DNA from: Paludibacter sp.
GTDB lineage: Bacteria; Bacteroidota; Bacteroidia; Bacteroidales; Paludibacteraceae
Direction of reading: 5' to 3'
DNA length: 46,620 nucleotides
Assembly: GCA_028703105.1 (NCBI GenBank)
Contig: JAQVNN010000010.1
Span: 1-46,620 of the forward strand
In this document: positions 1-8,999 of the stretch, piece after piece
Position numbering within the stretch: position 1 is the stretch's first letter
How the letters are laid out: the number at the start of each line of letters is the position of its first letter
Translations under genes and position numbers: made by a program
The notes under the pieces: model-generated
Database searches by the model: none
What the model saw: only the letters and a program-made list of their open reading frames with translations
What the model was told of the DNA's origin: nothing

Positions 1-126
1 ATGCTCAACAATGGAAGAATGGCGAAAAGTTTTTTCAAATATGGTCTAACTTTTATCGCTACAGTACTCCTAAATGCTCATTATCAATCGAATATAGATA
101 TTTTTAAATTTTTGTCATGTACTTAG
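1..126 (+). mobile_element. Transposase C-terminal fragment (IS 3' end, open at window edge)
   Basis: The reading frame open from base 1 ends with a TAG stop at 124-126. Its last residues, including FFKYGL, VLLN and a terminal KFLSCT, resemble the C-terminus of DDE (IS4-superfamily-like) transposases common in Bacteroidota. That family resemblance is from memory and rests on only about 41 residues. The rest of the gene would lie left of the window, so the ATG at 1 is probably internal. The element's right end should fall in 127-176, just before the nadB stop, but I cannot identify a terminal inverted repeat. nadB is full length, so the element sits beside it without breaking it. Confidence 0.5.
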
Positions 127-176
127 ACATTTTTGTTTAAAATAGTATTTCCGTTGTTTGCCACAGGTGTAAGATG

Positions 177-1763
177 TTACTCTCTGTACTCACCTCTATT
201 CATCCTTTTCGGGTAATCAACCGTATAATGCAACCCCCGGCTTTCTTTTCTCCTCAGCGCATGTTTAATAATCAGATAAGCTACACTGATGACATTTCTG
301 AGTTCACATAATTCGCGTGAAACGACTGATCTGTCAAATAAATCTTCCGTTTCTTTAAAAAGAATTTCCAGGCGGCTCATCGCTCTTTTCAAACGCAGAT
401 TTGAGCGGACAATTCCCACATACGTACTCATTATCTGTTCAACTTCCCTGAAACTCTGCGTAATTAACACCATTTCCTCGGGCAACTTGGTACCCTCATC
501 GTCCCAGTCAGGAATCAATTCATTCCAGGTATATGTTCCGATGTACTTAACTGCATCTTTAACCGCAGCATCCGCATAAACAATCGCTTCAATCAGCGAA
601 TTTGATGCCAAGCGGTTAGCACCATGCAAGCCCGTACACGAACATTCACCTGCAGCATATAGCCGGTTGATCGATGAGCGCGCATTCAAATCCACAGCAA
701 TTCCTCCGCAAAGATAATGTTGGGTCGGAGAAACCGGGATATAATCTTTGGTAATATCGACACCCAATTCCAAACATTTTTTATAAATATTCGGAAAGTG
801 TTTCTTTGTTTCCTTTGCATCTTTATGCGTCACATCCAGGAACACATAATCATGCCCCCTGGTTTTCATCTCATTGTCAATTGCCCTTGCTACAATATCA
901 CGGGGAGCCAGCGAACCTCTTTCATCGTATTTGTGCATAAACTCCCGCCCATCCTGCGTCCTCAACACTGCACCATATCCCCGGATAGCTTCGGTAATCA
1001 GGAAAGTTGGCCTTTCGCCGGGGTGATATAGTGCGGTAGGATGAAATTGCACAAACTCCATATCACTGATTACGCCACGCGCCCGGTGTACCATTGCAAT
1101 GCCGTCGCCGGTTGCCACATCAGGGTTTGTAGTTGTCGCATACACGCTGCCAATACCTCCGGTAGCAAGCAGGGTCACCTTCGACAAAAAAGTATGAATA
1201 TGATTAGTCTCCTGATTCAACACATAAGCGCCATAACACTCAATATTCGGAGTATGCATGGTTACCACTTCTCCTAAGTGATGTTGAGTAAGAATTTCAA
1301 TAGCAAAATAATTTTCAAAAACCTCAATATTTTTCTCAGAACGAAGTTTCCGGATCAGCGCCTGCTGAATTTCGAAACCAGTATTATCCTTGTGATGCAA
1401 AATACGGAATTCACTGTGGCCGCCTTCTTTGTGCAAATCAAATTTACCCTTCTCATCACGATCAAAATCAATTCCCCAGCTCAGCAACTCATCTATTTGT
1501 TCCGGAGCTTCTTTTATCACTTTTTCTACAGCGGCAAGGTCACAATGACCATCCCCGGCATTCAGCGTATCAGCAATGTGTTTTTCAAAACTGTCGGGAC
1601 TATATGTCACCGCCGCGATACCTCCCTGCGCGTAAGCCGTGTTCGAGTTATCAAGCGACGATTTACTGAGCAGGGCTACCTTTCCATAGCGGCATGCTTT
1701 CAGGGCAAAACTTATCCCGGCGATACCACTGCCAATAACCAGGAAATCAAACTTTCGTGTCAA
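177..1763 (-). CDS. nadB: L-aspartate oxidase (NadB)
   Basis: This flavoenzyme oxidises L-aspartate to iminoaspartate, the first step of de novo NAD synthesis, in the cytoplasm. The 528 residues match the usual family length. The N-terminal FAD-binding motif GSGIAGISFAL is at about residues 10-20, followed by NTAYAQGGIAA and the fumarate-reductase-like EGGHSEFRILH segment; the C-terminal helical domain is present. The start codon is TTG: no in-frame ATG lies upstream, and beginning at TTG gives M-T-R-K-F-D-F, the spacing I know from Bacteroides NadB. The start lies 13 nt after the stop of the upstream GNAT-like gene, so the two are probably cotranscribed. nadA and nadC are not in the window. 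Confidence 0.95.
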   Translation of the reverse strand: MTRKFDFLVIGSGIAGISFALKACRYGKVALLSKSSLDNSNTAYAQGGIAAVTYSPDSFEKHIADTLNAGDGHCDLAAVEKVIKEAPEQIDELLSWGIDFDRDEKGKFDLHKEGGHSEFRILHHKDNTGFEIQQALIRKLRSEKNIEVFENYFAIEILTQHHLGEVVTMHTPNIECYGAYVLNQETNHIHTFLSKVTLLATGGIGSVYATTTNPDVATGDGIAMVHRARGVISDMEFVQFHPTALYHPGERPTFLITEAIRGYGAVLRTQDGREFMHKYDERGSLAPRDIVARAIDNEMKTRGHDYVFLDVTHKDAKETKKHFPNIYKKCLELGVDITKDYIPVSPTQHYLCGGIAVDLNARSSINRLYAAGECSCTGLHGANRLASNSLIEAIVYADAAVKDAVKYIGTYTWNELIPDWDDEGTKLPEEMVLITQSFREVEQIMSTYVGIVRSNLRLKRAMSRLEILFKETEDLFDRSVVSRELCELRNVISVAYLIIKHALRRKESRGLHYTVDYPKRMNRGEYRE

Positions 1764-1776
1764 AATCTTATCATTT

Positions 1777-2901
1777 TCAGAGCTTTTTAATATAAGCCCT
1801 GCGTTTTTTATGATTTACATGCTCAAAACTTTCCCATTGAGATGCCATCTTGGTATTTGTTTCCAATTCGGGATTTGTTTCAGCAAACTTATATCCGTTT
1901 TTTGCCGCATTGGGCATCATTTCAGCAAAAACAATGGCATTAACACCCTTATTCTGATAATCAGGATGAACCGACATCAAATACAAGTCGATAATATCGT
2001 TTTTGTTTAACGCACGCAACATATACCACCATCCAAGTGGAAACAGATGTCCTTTTGCTTTCTGGAGCGCTTTTGTAAAACTAGGCATAGCAATTCCCAA
2101 CGCAATCAGATCATCTTTCTCATTCGCAACGAGTACTACCGTATCCAGACGGAAAAAACTGAAATACAACTTAATATAAAAATATATCTGATCTTCATTC
2201 AGTTTAGTAAAACCGAACAAGTCTTTATAACTTTCATTCAGTAAGTCAAATATCTTTTTGGCGTATTTGTTTACAACCTCTTTTTTTGAATTCAGTTTAA
2301 CAGGATGTAAATTATATTTTTGTTTTACAACCTCTGCTATTCTGAAAAATCTTTCAGGAAACACTTCCGGCACAGTAATAAGATATTCATTCCAATCAAC
2401 TTCTTTGACAAACCCTAATCTTTCGTAATGCTGAATATAATAGGGATAATTGTAAATTGTTGCCAGTGTACCCGGTTTATCATACCCTTCTATCAACGCA
2501 CCCTCATTATCCAAGTCCGTAAAACCAAGCGGTCCGTGCAGGTGCTCCATCCCTTTTGATTTGGCCCATTTTTCAACAACGTCAAAAAGAGCATCAGACA
2601 CTTTCGGATCATCAATAAAATCGACCCATCCAAAACGAGCATTCTTATGATTCCACGTTTTATTGGCCACAGGATGTATGATTCCTGCAATGCGACCCAC
2701 TATTTTCCTCCCGCGATAGGCAAGAAAATACGCCGTTTCACAAAAATCCAGGGCAGGATTTTTCCCCTTTGAAAGATTCATAAAGTCGTCCATCATCAAA
2801 GGAGGAGCAGCATAAGGGCAGTCTTTGTACATGTTGATACCAAACCAGATAAACTTCTTCAACTCTTTTTTTGTACTGACTTCTTTAATGACAACTGACA
2901 T
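1777..2901 (-). CDS. GNAT-fold N-acetyltransferase-like protein, function unknown
   Basis: A 374-residue soluble protein with no signal peptide. Two regions look like acetyltransferase halves: an N-terminal part with FLAYRGRKIVGRIAGII (about residues 57-75) and a C-terminal part with LYLMSVHPDYQNKGVNAIVF, the usual GNAT acetyl-CoA-binding neighbourhood. I know this as a conserved uncharacterised protein in Bacteroidales; substrate unknown. It sits 13 nt upstream of nadB and is probably in the same transcript, which may only reflect operon sharing. The ATG start at 2901 is the first in frame. A 10-bp palindrome, CTCAATTGAG at 2929-2938, lies in its leader, but no TAnnTTTG element is visible there. 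Confidence 0.75.
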   Translation of the reverse strand: MSVVIKEVSTKKELKKFIWFGINMYKDCPYAAPPLMMDDFMNLSKGKNPALDFCETAYFLAYRGRKIVGRIAGIIHPVANKTWNHKNARFGWVDFIDDPKVSDALFDVVEKWAKSKGMEHLHGPLGFTDLDNEGALIEGYDKPGTLATIYNYPYYIQHYERLGFVKEVDWNEYLITVPEVFPERFFRIAEVVKQKYNLHPVKLNSKKEVVNKYAKKIFDLLNESYKDLFGFTKLNEDQIYFYIKLYFSFFRLDTVVLVANEKDDLIALGIAMPSFTKALQKAKGHLFPLGWWYMLRALNKNDIIDLYLMSVHPDYQNKGVNAIVFAEMMPNAAKNGYKFAETNPELETNTKMASQWESFEHVNHKKRRAYIKKL

Positions 2902-3027
2902 CTTAATTAAATTTGGGTTTATACTTGACTCAATTGAGGCGTAAAATTAAAGTATTATTTTATAAAAGTAGCATATTCCTTTTTAAAAAAGAACAAATAA
3001 AAAATCAAAAAACAGATTATCAGCAAC

Positions 3028-4455
3028 TTAATCAACTCTTAATTTATTTTTTCTAACATAAAAAAGCACAAGTAATATGATTGCCGTACCTATACCAATG
3101 CTATAAGAAATCACGGGAGACATGCTGAATCCTTCCGGAGCCAATAAAATATAAGTCACTGTTACAGCCGTCATAAACAAGGCCGGTAGAAGAGATATTC
3201 CATAGAACTTTTTACGTTTTGCCAGGTAAACTGTGATTGCCCACAGGGTAAAAACCGATAAAGTTTGGTTCCACCAGGCAAAATATCTCCAGATTATGTC
3301 AAAATTAACTTGTAAAAGAGTAAATGTAATGATAAAAATTGGCAGAGCCAGGATCAACCGGTTTTTAAACGCGTGTTGATCAAGCTTTATAAAATCGGCT
3401 GTCATCAACCTGGCTGATCTCAATGCCGTATCACCAGTAGAGAGGGGAGCCGCAACTACGCCCAGTAAAGCCAAAAATCCTCCAACTGGTCCCAGCCAGG
3501 ATTTAGCAATCACATCCACCACCACTGCCGGTTTGTTAGCCGTAGGCGCCAATTCTGCCACAAACTCCTGCAAGCCTTGCACTGAACCGAAAAAACTTGA
3601 GGCAGCGGCAGCCCAAATCAGAGCAACAATGCCTTCGGCGACCATGGAACCATAAAAAATTCTTCTACCATATTTTTCATTCTGAATACAACGCGCCATC
3701 AGAGGCGATTGTGTCGCATGAAATCCTGAAATAGCTCCACAAGCGATGGAAACAAACATCATCGGGAATATGGGAAGATTATTCGGATGCTGATTGGCAA
3801 ATCCGGATGTAAATTCGGGAACAGGAGCATCATTGACATACATCGCTATCATGATGCCGAGTGCCATAATAAGCAAAGCAACACCAAAAAAAGGATAAAT
3901 CTTGCCGATGATTTTATCAATAGGTAAAAGCGTTGCCAGGATATAATACGTAAAAATGATGATTGCCCACCAGGTAACTCCAATATAACCTGAACTCATA
4001 TTATTCAGTAACTCTGCCGGTCCGGAAACAAACACTGCTCCAACAAGCACCATCAAACCGATAGAGAAAAAGCGCATGAAAATTTTCACTCCATTGCCAA
4101 GCTCTTTCCCAACAAGTTCCGGCTGACCGGCTCCATTGCTTCTTACCGACATCATGCCTGACATATAGTCGTGCACGGCACCACCAAAAATAGTTCCCAA
4201 CACAATCCACAAAAAAGCAGCAGGTCCGTACATCACTCCCATGATTGCACCAAAGATCGGTCCAAGACCGGCAATATTCAAAAACTGGATTAAAAAAGCT
4301 TTCCACCAAGGTAGCGGAACATAATCAACACCATCCGGATTCGCGACAGAAGGAGTAGGGCGATCTTTTTCAACGCCAAAGACACGTTCTGTGATTCCTC
4401 CGTAAATAAAATAACCTGCTATTAAGAGCAGTACGGCAAAAGTAAAAGATACCAT
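3028..4455 (-). CDS. cstA: Carbon starvation protein CstA family transporter
   Basis: An integral inner-membrane protein of the CstA family, whose studied members import peptides or pyruvate. The 475 residues are shorter than E. coli CstA (about 700) but typical of the short Bacteroidota form. Visible are an N-terminal membrane helix followed by GVEKDRPTPS, the conserved FLNIAGLGPIFGAI and GTIFGGAVHDYMSGMMS segments, then about ten further hydrophobic helices and a charged C-terminus. The ATG at 4455 is preceded by an exact TAnnTTTG element at 4508-4515, so the gene probably has its own promoter just beyond the feoAB stop. Substrate cannot be read from sequence. Confidence 0.9.
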   Translation of the reverse strand: MVSFTFAVLLLIAGYFIYGGITERVFGVEKDRPTPSVANPDGVDYVPLPWWKAFLIQFLNIAGLGPIFGAIMGVMYGPAAFLWIVLGTIFGGAVHDYMSGMMSVRSNGAGQPELVGKELGNGVKIFMRFFSIGLMVLVGAVFVSGPAELLNNMSSGYIGVTWWAIIIFTYYILATLLPIDKIIGKIYPFFGVALLIMALGIMIAMYVNDAPVPEFTSGFANQHPNNLPIFPMMFVSIACGAISGFHATQSPLMARCIQNEKYGRRIFYGSMVAEGIVALIWAAAASSFFGSVQGLQEFVAELAPTANKPAVVVDVIAKSWLGPVGGFLALLGVVAAPLSTGDTALRSARLMTADFIKLDQHAFKNRLILALPIFIITFTLLQVNFDIIWRYFAWWNQTLSVFTLWAITVYLAKRKKFYGISLLPALFMTAVTVTYILLAPEGFSMSPVISYSIGIGTAIILLVLFYVRKNKLRVD

Positions 4456-4507
4456 GATTATCGGTTAATTTAACATACTATCAGAAATTTTCCTGAAAAA
4501 TCAACCA

Positions 4508-4515
4508 CAAAAGTA
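4508..4515 (-). promoter_or_regulatory. cstA promoter, -7 element
   Basis: TACTTTTG on the minus strand matches the Bacteroidota sigma-70 -7 consensus TAnnTTTG exactly, about 50 nt before the cstA ATG. No TTTG is visible at the -33 position. Confidence 0.55.
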
Positions 4516-4525
4516 ATCATTTTTT

Positions 4526-7009
4526 TTAAAACAGGCTACCTATCTGATAAACCAGGAATGCTATCAACCAGGCAAGGGCAGTAGTATATACCATAGTAAA
4601 AATTGCCCAACCCCAGTTTGCTTCTTTGCGGATGGCTGCAATCACGGCAACACAGGGAAAATAGATCAGGATAAAAAGCATAAACGCTATACTGACCAAC
4701 GGAGTAAACACCTGTTGACCTTTTAATACTCCGGTATTGTGCTTTTGTTCTATTAATTTGTGCTTCAGGGTTTCCTGAGCCTCATTGTCAACATCCTGTC
4801 CCGATTGATAAAGCACTGCCATTGTACTGACTACAATTTCTTTAGCAGCGAGTCCGGTCAGAATACTCACCCCCATTTTCCAGTCGAATCCTAACGGACG
4901 AAGTAGTGGTTCAATGGCATGCCCCATCCTGCCAATATACGATTTTTCCTGCCTCTCAGACTCGCGCGCAAGCTCAAACTGTTTGACTTTCAAATCCTTA
5001 TCCTCACCAGACAGTGATTCCTGCCATTCTACTTCCTGAATTTTCGCCTCATAATCAACAACATACTTTACATCACGTGGATAATAACCTAAGGCCCAGA
5101 TCATAATTGAAGCAACCAGAATGACACTTCCCATTTTTTTCAGGTACTGTTGTCCTTTGTGCCACATATGCATGAGGGTATTGCGCAAGGTCGGAATACG
5201 ATAAGGAGGAAGTTCCATCACGAAAGACACATCTTTTTTTGCAAATGCCACCTTTTTCATAATCAACGCCGTTATAATAGCCAGCAAGATTCCTGTAAAA
5301 TAGATGAAAAATAATACGATTCCTTGATTCCTGGGAAAAACAGCAGATATCAGTAATACATATACAGGCAACCGGGCGCTGCACGACATAAATGGTGTGA
5401 TGATCATCGTCAGAATCCGATCCTTCCGGTTTTCGAGCGTACGTGTAGCCATAATCGCCGGCACGTTACACCCAAAACCCATGATGAGCGGGATAAACGA
5501 TTTTCCGTGCAGACCGATTTTATGCATCAGTTTATCCATGATAAAAGAAGCCCTGGACATGTATCCTGTGTCTTCCATCAAAGAAATAAAGAAAAATAAA
5601 ATAAGAATATTGGGAAGAAAAATGATTACCCCTCCCACTCCGCCGATGACACCATCAACCAGCAAAGCTTTTAGCGGACCTTCAGGCATCCTTGCTGAAA
5701 CCCAATTACTCAACAACCCAACTCCGGCATCTATCCATTCCATGGGGTAACTTCCAAGCGTAAAGGTAGTTTGGAACATCAACCATAAGAAGAAGAAAAA
5801 TATAGGAAATCCCCAGAAACGATGGGTAAGCAAATCGTCAATTTCACGAATGACACGTTTTGCTTTCTTCGGTTCCTTGTACGTTTCGCGAAGAGCTCCC
5901 GCTATAAAGCCATATTTTGCATCTGTTAAAATTGTTTCCGAGCTTTCCCCGTATTCTTCTTCAAGAAAATGGATGTTTTTCTTCGTGATCTTTTTAATAT
6001 CATCATAATTCGGGAGTTTTTTAAGCATCTCCCTGATTGGCTTATCATGTTCCAGCAATTTAACAGCAATGAAACGCGACGAGATTTTATCTGTAAGCGA
6101 TGGGTTTTTCCATACCACATCCTGAATTTCTTTGATGCTTTTTTCAATCAATTTTCCATAATTGATGTGGACATGACGCAGAATGGGATCTCTGTCCTCA
6201 TACACTTCAATCAATTTTGAGAAAAGCTTGGGTATGCCCTTTCCTTTGGATGCAACCGTTGGGACAATAGGAATACCCAACATCTTACCCAAGGCCTCGT
6301 AGTCAAACTCCACCCCTTTCTTTTTGAGCTCATCATACATATTAAGGGCAATTACTACCCTGATATTCATATCGATAAGCTGAGTTGTCAAAAATAAGTT
6401 TCGCTCCAGATTGGAGGCGTCCACCACATTGATAACAATATCGGGCATTTTCTTCAGGATATGAGTGCGCACATACAACTCCTCCGGTGAATATTCAGTA
6501 ATAGAATAAGTTCCAGGCAAATCGACGATATTAAAAGTATATCCTCCCTGTTTAAACTTAGCTTCTTTAGCGTCAACCGTAACACCGCTGTAATTTCCTA
6601 CTCTTTCATGAGAACCGGAAGCATAGTTGAACAAAGTAGTTTTACCGCTGTTTGGATTACCTACCAATGCAACATTGATTACTTTGCCTTTTTCAATGGC
6701 TGATTTTTTCAAACTATCCTCATCAATAATAGTCCCTTGAAAATCATCAGGCAAGACCTGATCAGCCATTTCAGCCGACACCACCTCAACCAATTCCGCC
6801 TCACTTCGCCGCAACGATATTTTGTAACCCATGATTTCATATTCAATCGGGTCAAACAAAGGTGCACTTTTAATAACAGTAACCTTCTTCCCTTTCACAA
6901 AGCCCATTTCGGTGATACGTTTACGAAAAGCGCCACGACCGAGGACTTTGGTAATGATTGCTTCATCGCCGGTTTTTAAGTCGGAAAGACAGGTATGTCG
7001 GGTATTCAT
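4526..7009 (-). CDS. feoB: Ferrous iron transporter, FeoA-FeoB fusion
   Basis: This inner-membrane Fe(II) importer joins a FeoA SH3-like domain (about residues 1-78) to FeoB. The G-protein domain follows: G1 GNPNSGKT at 117-124, switch region with GNYSGVTVDAKE, G3 DLPG, and G4 NMYD. A helical GDI-like segment and the transmembrane region come next, including the gate motifs GFGCNVPAIMATRT and FMSCSARLPVY. The 827 residues match the fused Bacteroidota form. A promoter at 7102-7109 and a 16-bp inverted repeat at 7057-7072 in the leader suggest regulated expression, plausibly by iron; the regulator is not identifiable here. Confidence 0.95.
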   Translation of the reverse strand: MNTRHTCLSDLKTGDEAIITKVLGRGAFRKRITEMGFVKGKKVTVIKSAPLFDPIEYEIMGYKISLRRSEAELVEVVSAEMADQVLPDDFQGTIIDEDSLKKSAIEKGKVINVALVGNPNSGKTTLFNYASGSHERVGNYSGVTVDAKEAKFKQGGYTFNIVDLPGTYSITEYSPEELYVRTHILKKMPDIVINVVDASNLERNLFLTTQLIDMNIRVVIALNMYDELKKKGVEFDYEALGKMLGIPIVPTVASKGKGIPKLFSKLIEVYEDRDPILRHVHINYGKLIEKSIKEIQDVVWKNPSLTDKISSRFIAVKLLEHDKPIREMLKKLPNYDDIKKITKKNIHFLEEEYGESSETILTDAKYGFIAGALRETYKEPKKAKRVIREIDDLLTHRFWGFPIFFFFLWLMFQTTFTLGSYPMEWIDAGVGLLSNWVSARMPEGPLKALLVDGVIGGVGGVIIFLPNILILFFFISLMEDTGYMSRASFIMDKLMHKIGLHGKSFIPLIMGFGCNVPAIMATRTLENRKDRILTMIITPFMSCSARLPVYVLLISAVFPRNQGIVLFFIYFTGILLAIITALIMKKVAFAKKDVSFVMELPPYRIPTLRNTLMHMWHKGQQYLKKMGSVILVASIMIWALGYYPRDVKYVVDYEAKIQEVEWQESLSGEDKDLKVKQFELARESERQEKSYIGRMGHAIEPLLRPLGFDWKMGVSILTGLAAKEIVVSTMAVLYQSGQDVDNEAQETLKHKLIEQKHNTGVLKGQQVFTPLVSIAFMLFILIYFPCVAVIAAIRKEANWGWAIFTMVYTTALAWLIAFLVYQIGSLF

Positions 7010-7056
7010 ATTGATATAATTGCAACAAAGAATCTATTCACAGCAGCAACGACCTG

Positions 7057-7072
7057 ACAACTTGAAAGTTGT
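7057..7072 (-). promoter_or_regulatory. Inverted repeat in feoAB leader, possible operator
   Basis: ACAACTT-2 nt-AAGTTGT is a perfect 7+7 bp inverted repeat between the predicted transcription start (near 7095) and the feoAB ATG. It could bind a dimeric metal-responsive repressor or form an RNA hairpin. It does not match a Fur box I recognise, and no terminator-like T run follows it. Confidence 0.35.
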
Positions 7073-7101
7073 TGCATGCCAGCTCAAAAATTTTAGACTC
7101 G

Positions 7102-7109
7102 CAAAGATA
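7102..7109 (-). promoter_or_regulatory. feoAB promoter, -7 element
   Basis: TATCTTTG on the minus strand is an exact TAnnTTTG match, giving a leader of about 85 nt before feoAB. Near the -33 position only a partial match (ATTG, near 7131) is seen. Confidence 0.55.
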
Positions 7110-7185
7110 AAACAAATTTCTTCGGATAAACAATCCCCATTATTAGGTAGATTTAAAAATCAGCATCAGGTAAAATGATGATAAA

Positions 7186-7218
7186 AAAATCCCCGGCAAC
7201 TATGCTACCGGGGATTTT
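7186..7218 (-). terminator. Rho-independent terminator of gapA
   Basis: An 11-bp perfect stem (7186-7196 pairing with 7208-7218, core CCCCGG) with an 11-nt loop, followed on the minus strand by a run of T. It begins 18 nt after the gapA stop. Confidence 0.85.
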
Positions 7219-7236
7219 CATTATCTTAATCTAAGA

Positions 7237-8250
<1,014 letters not shown>

Positions 8251-8277
8251 TTAAAATTGAGTTTACAAATTCGGGTG

Positions 8278-8308
8278 CAAATTTACTAATTTCTATCTGG
8301 TTGACAAA
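8278..8308 (-). promoter_or_regulatory. gapA promoter (-33 and -7)
   Basis: On the minus strand TTTG (8305-8308) is followed after 19 nt by TAAATTTG (8278-8285). This matches the Bacteroidota vegetative promoter TTTG-N19-TAnnTTTG and is the best promoter in the window. Confidence 0.8.
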
Positions 8309-8458
8309 AATAATTCTGTATTATTTTCATTTTGCAATCTCTGGTTGACAATCAGTTAAAAACTCTTTTTTTGACATAAAGGGTAGTAATGAAGGTTAGG
8401 GGAGTTTAGAAATTAACTAATTTTTGATAGCTAGTCAGGTTTATACAAGAAATTCATG

Positions 8459-8466
8459 TAAATTTG
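8459..8466 (+). promoter_or_regulatory. Promoter -7 element of the DUF3127 gene
   Basis: TAAATTTG is an exact TAnnTTTG match 21 nt before the ATG at 8488. It overlaps a TTG in frame with the gene, which argues against translation starting that far upstream. No -33 TTTG is seen at the expected distance. Confidence 0.6.
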
Positions 8467-8487
8467 CGGATAAAAAATTTTAAAGTA

Positions 8488-8865
8488 ATGGAAATTTCAG
8501 GAAAAATTATTGCAGTATTACCTTTGCAATCCGGTGAAGGAAAGAACGGTCCCTGGCGCTCTCAAGATTATGTTTTAGAGACCCAGGAACAATATCCTAA
8601 AAAAGTGTGTTTTAATTTATTTGGAAATAAAATCGATCAGTTCCCGATTGCTATAGATGATCAGGTAAATGTTAGTTTTGACATTGAAAGCCGGGAATGG
8701 AACGGACGGTGGTACACGTCAATACGGGCATGGAAAGTTGAGAAAGCGCCTGTAAACGGAGAAACTGTCAATTCTGGTGATGATGCTTATGGCACTCCTC
8801 CCCCTCCGGTTCCTCCTGTATTCGACGCATCGTCTTCTGATGAGGGTTCAGGATTACCTTTTTAA
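8488..8865 (+). CDS. DUF3127 protein with SSB-like architecture
   Basis: A 125-residue cytoplasmic protein. Residues 1-90 form the DUF3127 region: MEISGKIIAVLP, GPWRSQDYVLET, VCFNLFG and a closing WNGRWYTSIRAW, a beta-rich pattern that suggests an OB fold. A short low-complexity linker with a run of prolines follows, and the protein ends DEGSGLPF. A structured DNA-binding OB domain, flexible linker and acidic tail ending in hydrophobic-Pro-Phe is the layout of single-stranded-DNA-binding protein, whose tip recruits repair enzymes. A role in DNA metabolism is an inference. ATG at 8488 is chosen over the TTG at 8464, which overlaps the promoter element. Alternative: a structural OB protein with a coincidental tail. 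Confidence 0.85.
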   Translation: MEISGKIIAVLPLQSGEGKNGPWRSQDYVLETQEQYPKKVCFNLFGNKIDQFPIAIDDQVNVSFDIESREWNGRWYTSIRAWKVEKAPVNGETVNSGDDAYGTPPPPVPPVFDASSSDEGSGLPF

Positions 8866-8911
8866 CAGTTCTGTAATTTACTCGATTGGATAAAAGTATT
8901 ACCTGAAATGA

Positions 8912-8942
8912 ATGGCGGCACAGATTTATCGGTTGCCGCCAT
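8912..8942 (+). terminator. Probable terminator after the DUF3127 gene
   Basis: ATGGCGGCA and TGCCGCCAT form a 9-bp GC-rich stem around a 13-nt loop, 46 nt after the stop, followed by the weak T-rich stretch GATTTTAT. Confidence 0.6.
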
Positions 8943-8979
8943 GATTTTATAGAATCCTGGCTACATTGTACCCGGAAAA

Positions 8980-8997
8980 GTATGTATCAATACATGC
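8980..8997 (-). terminator. Weak hairpin after the PagL-like gene
   Basis: An 8-bp AU-rich stem (one G:U pair) with a 2-nt loop, directly after the stop of the PagL-like gene and followed by TTTT on the minus strand. A weak candidate terminator. Confidence 0.35.
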
Positions 8998-8999
8998 GA

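Noticed and set aside
2929-2938. CTCAATTGAG palindrome upstream of the GNAT-like gene
   Set aside because: Only 10 bp in an AT-rich leader, with no second copy nearby; not enough to call an operator or terminator.
7010-7236. Riboswitch in the feoAB leader
   Set aside because: Apart from the 16-bp inverted repeat, no multi-helix conserved structure is recognisable.
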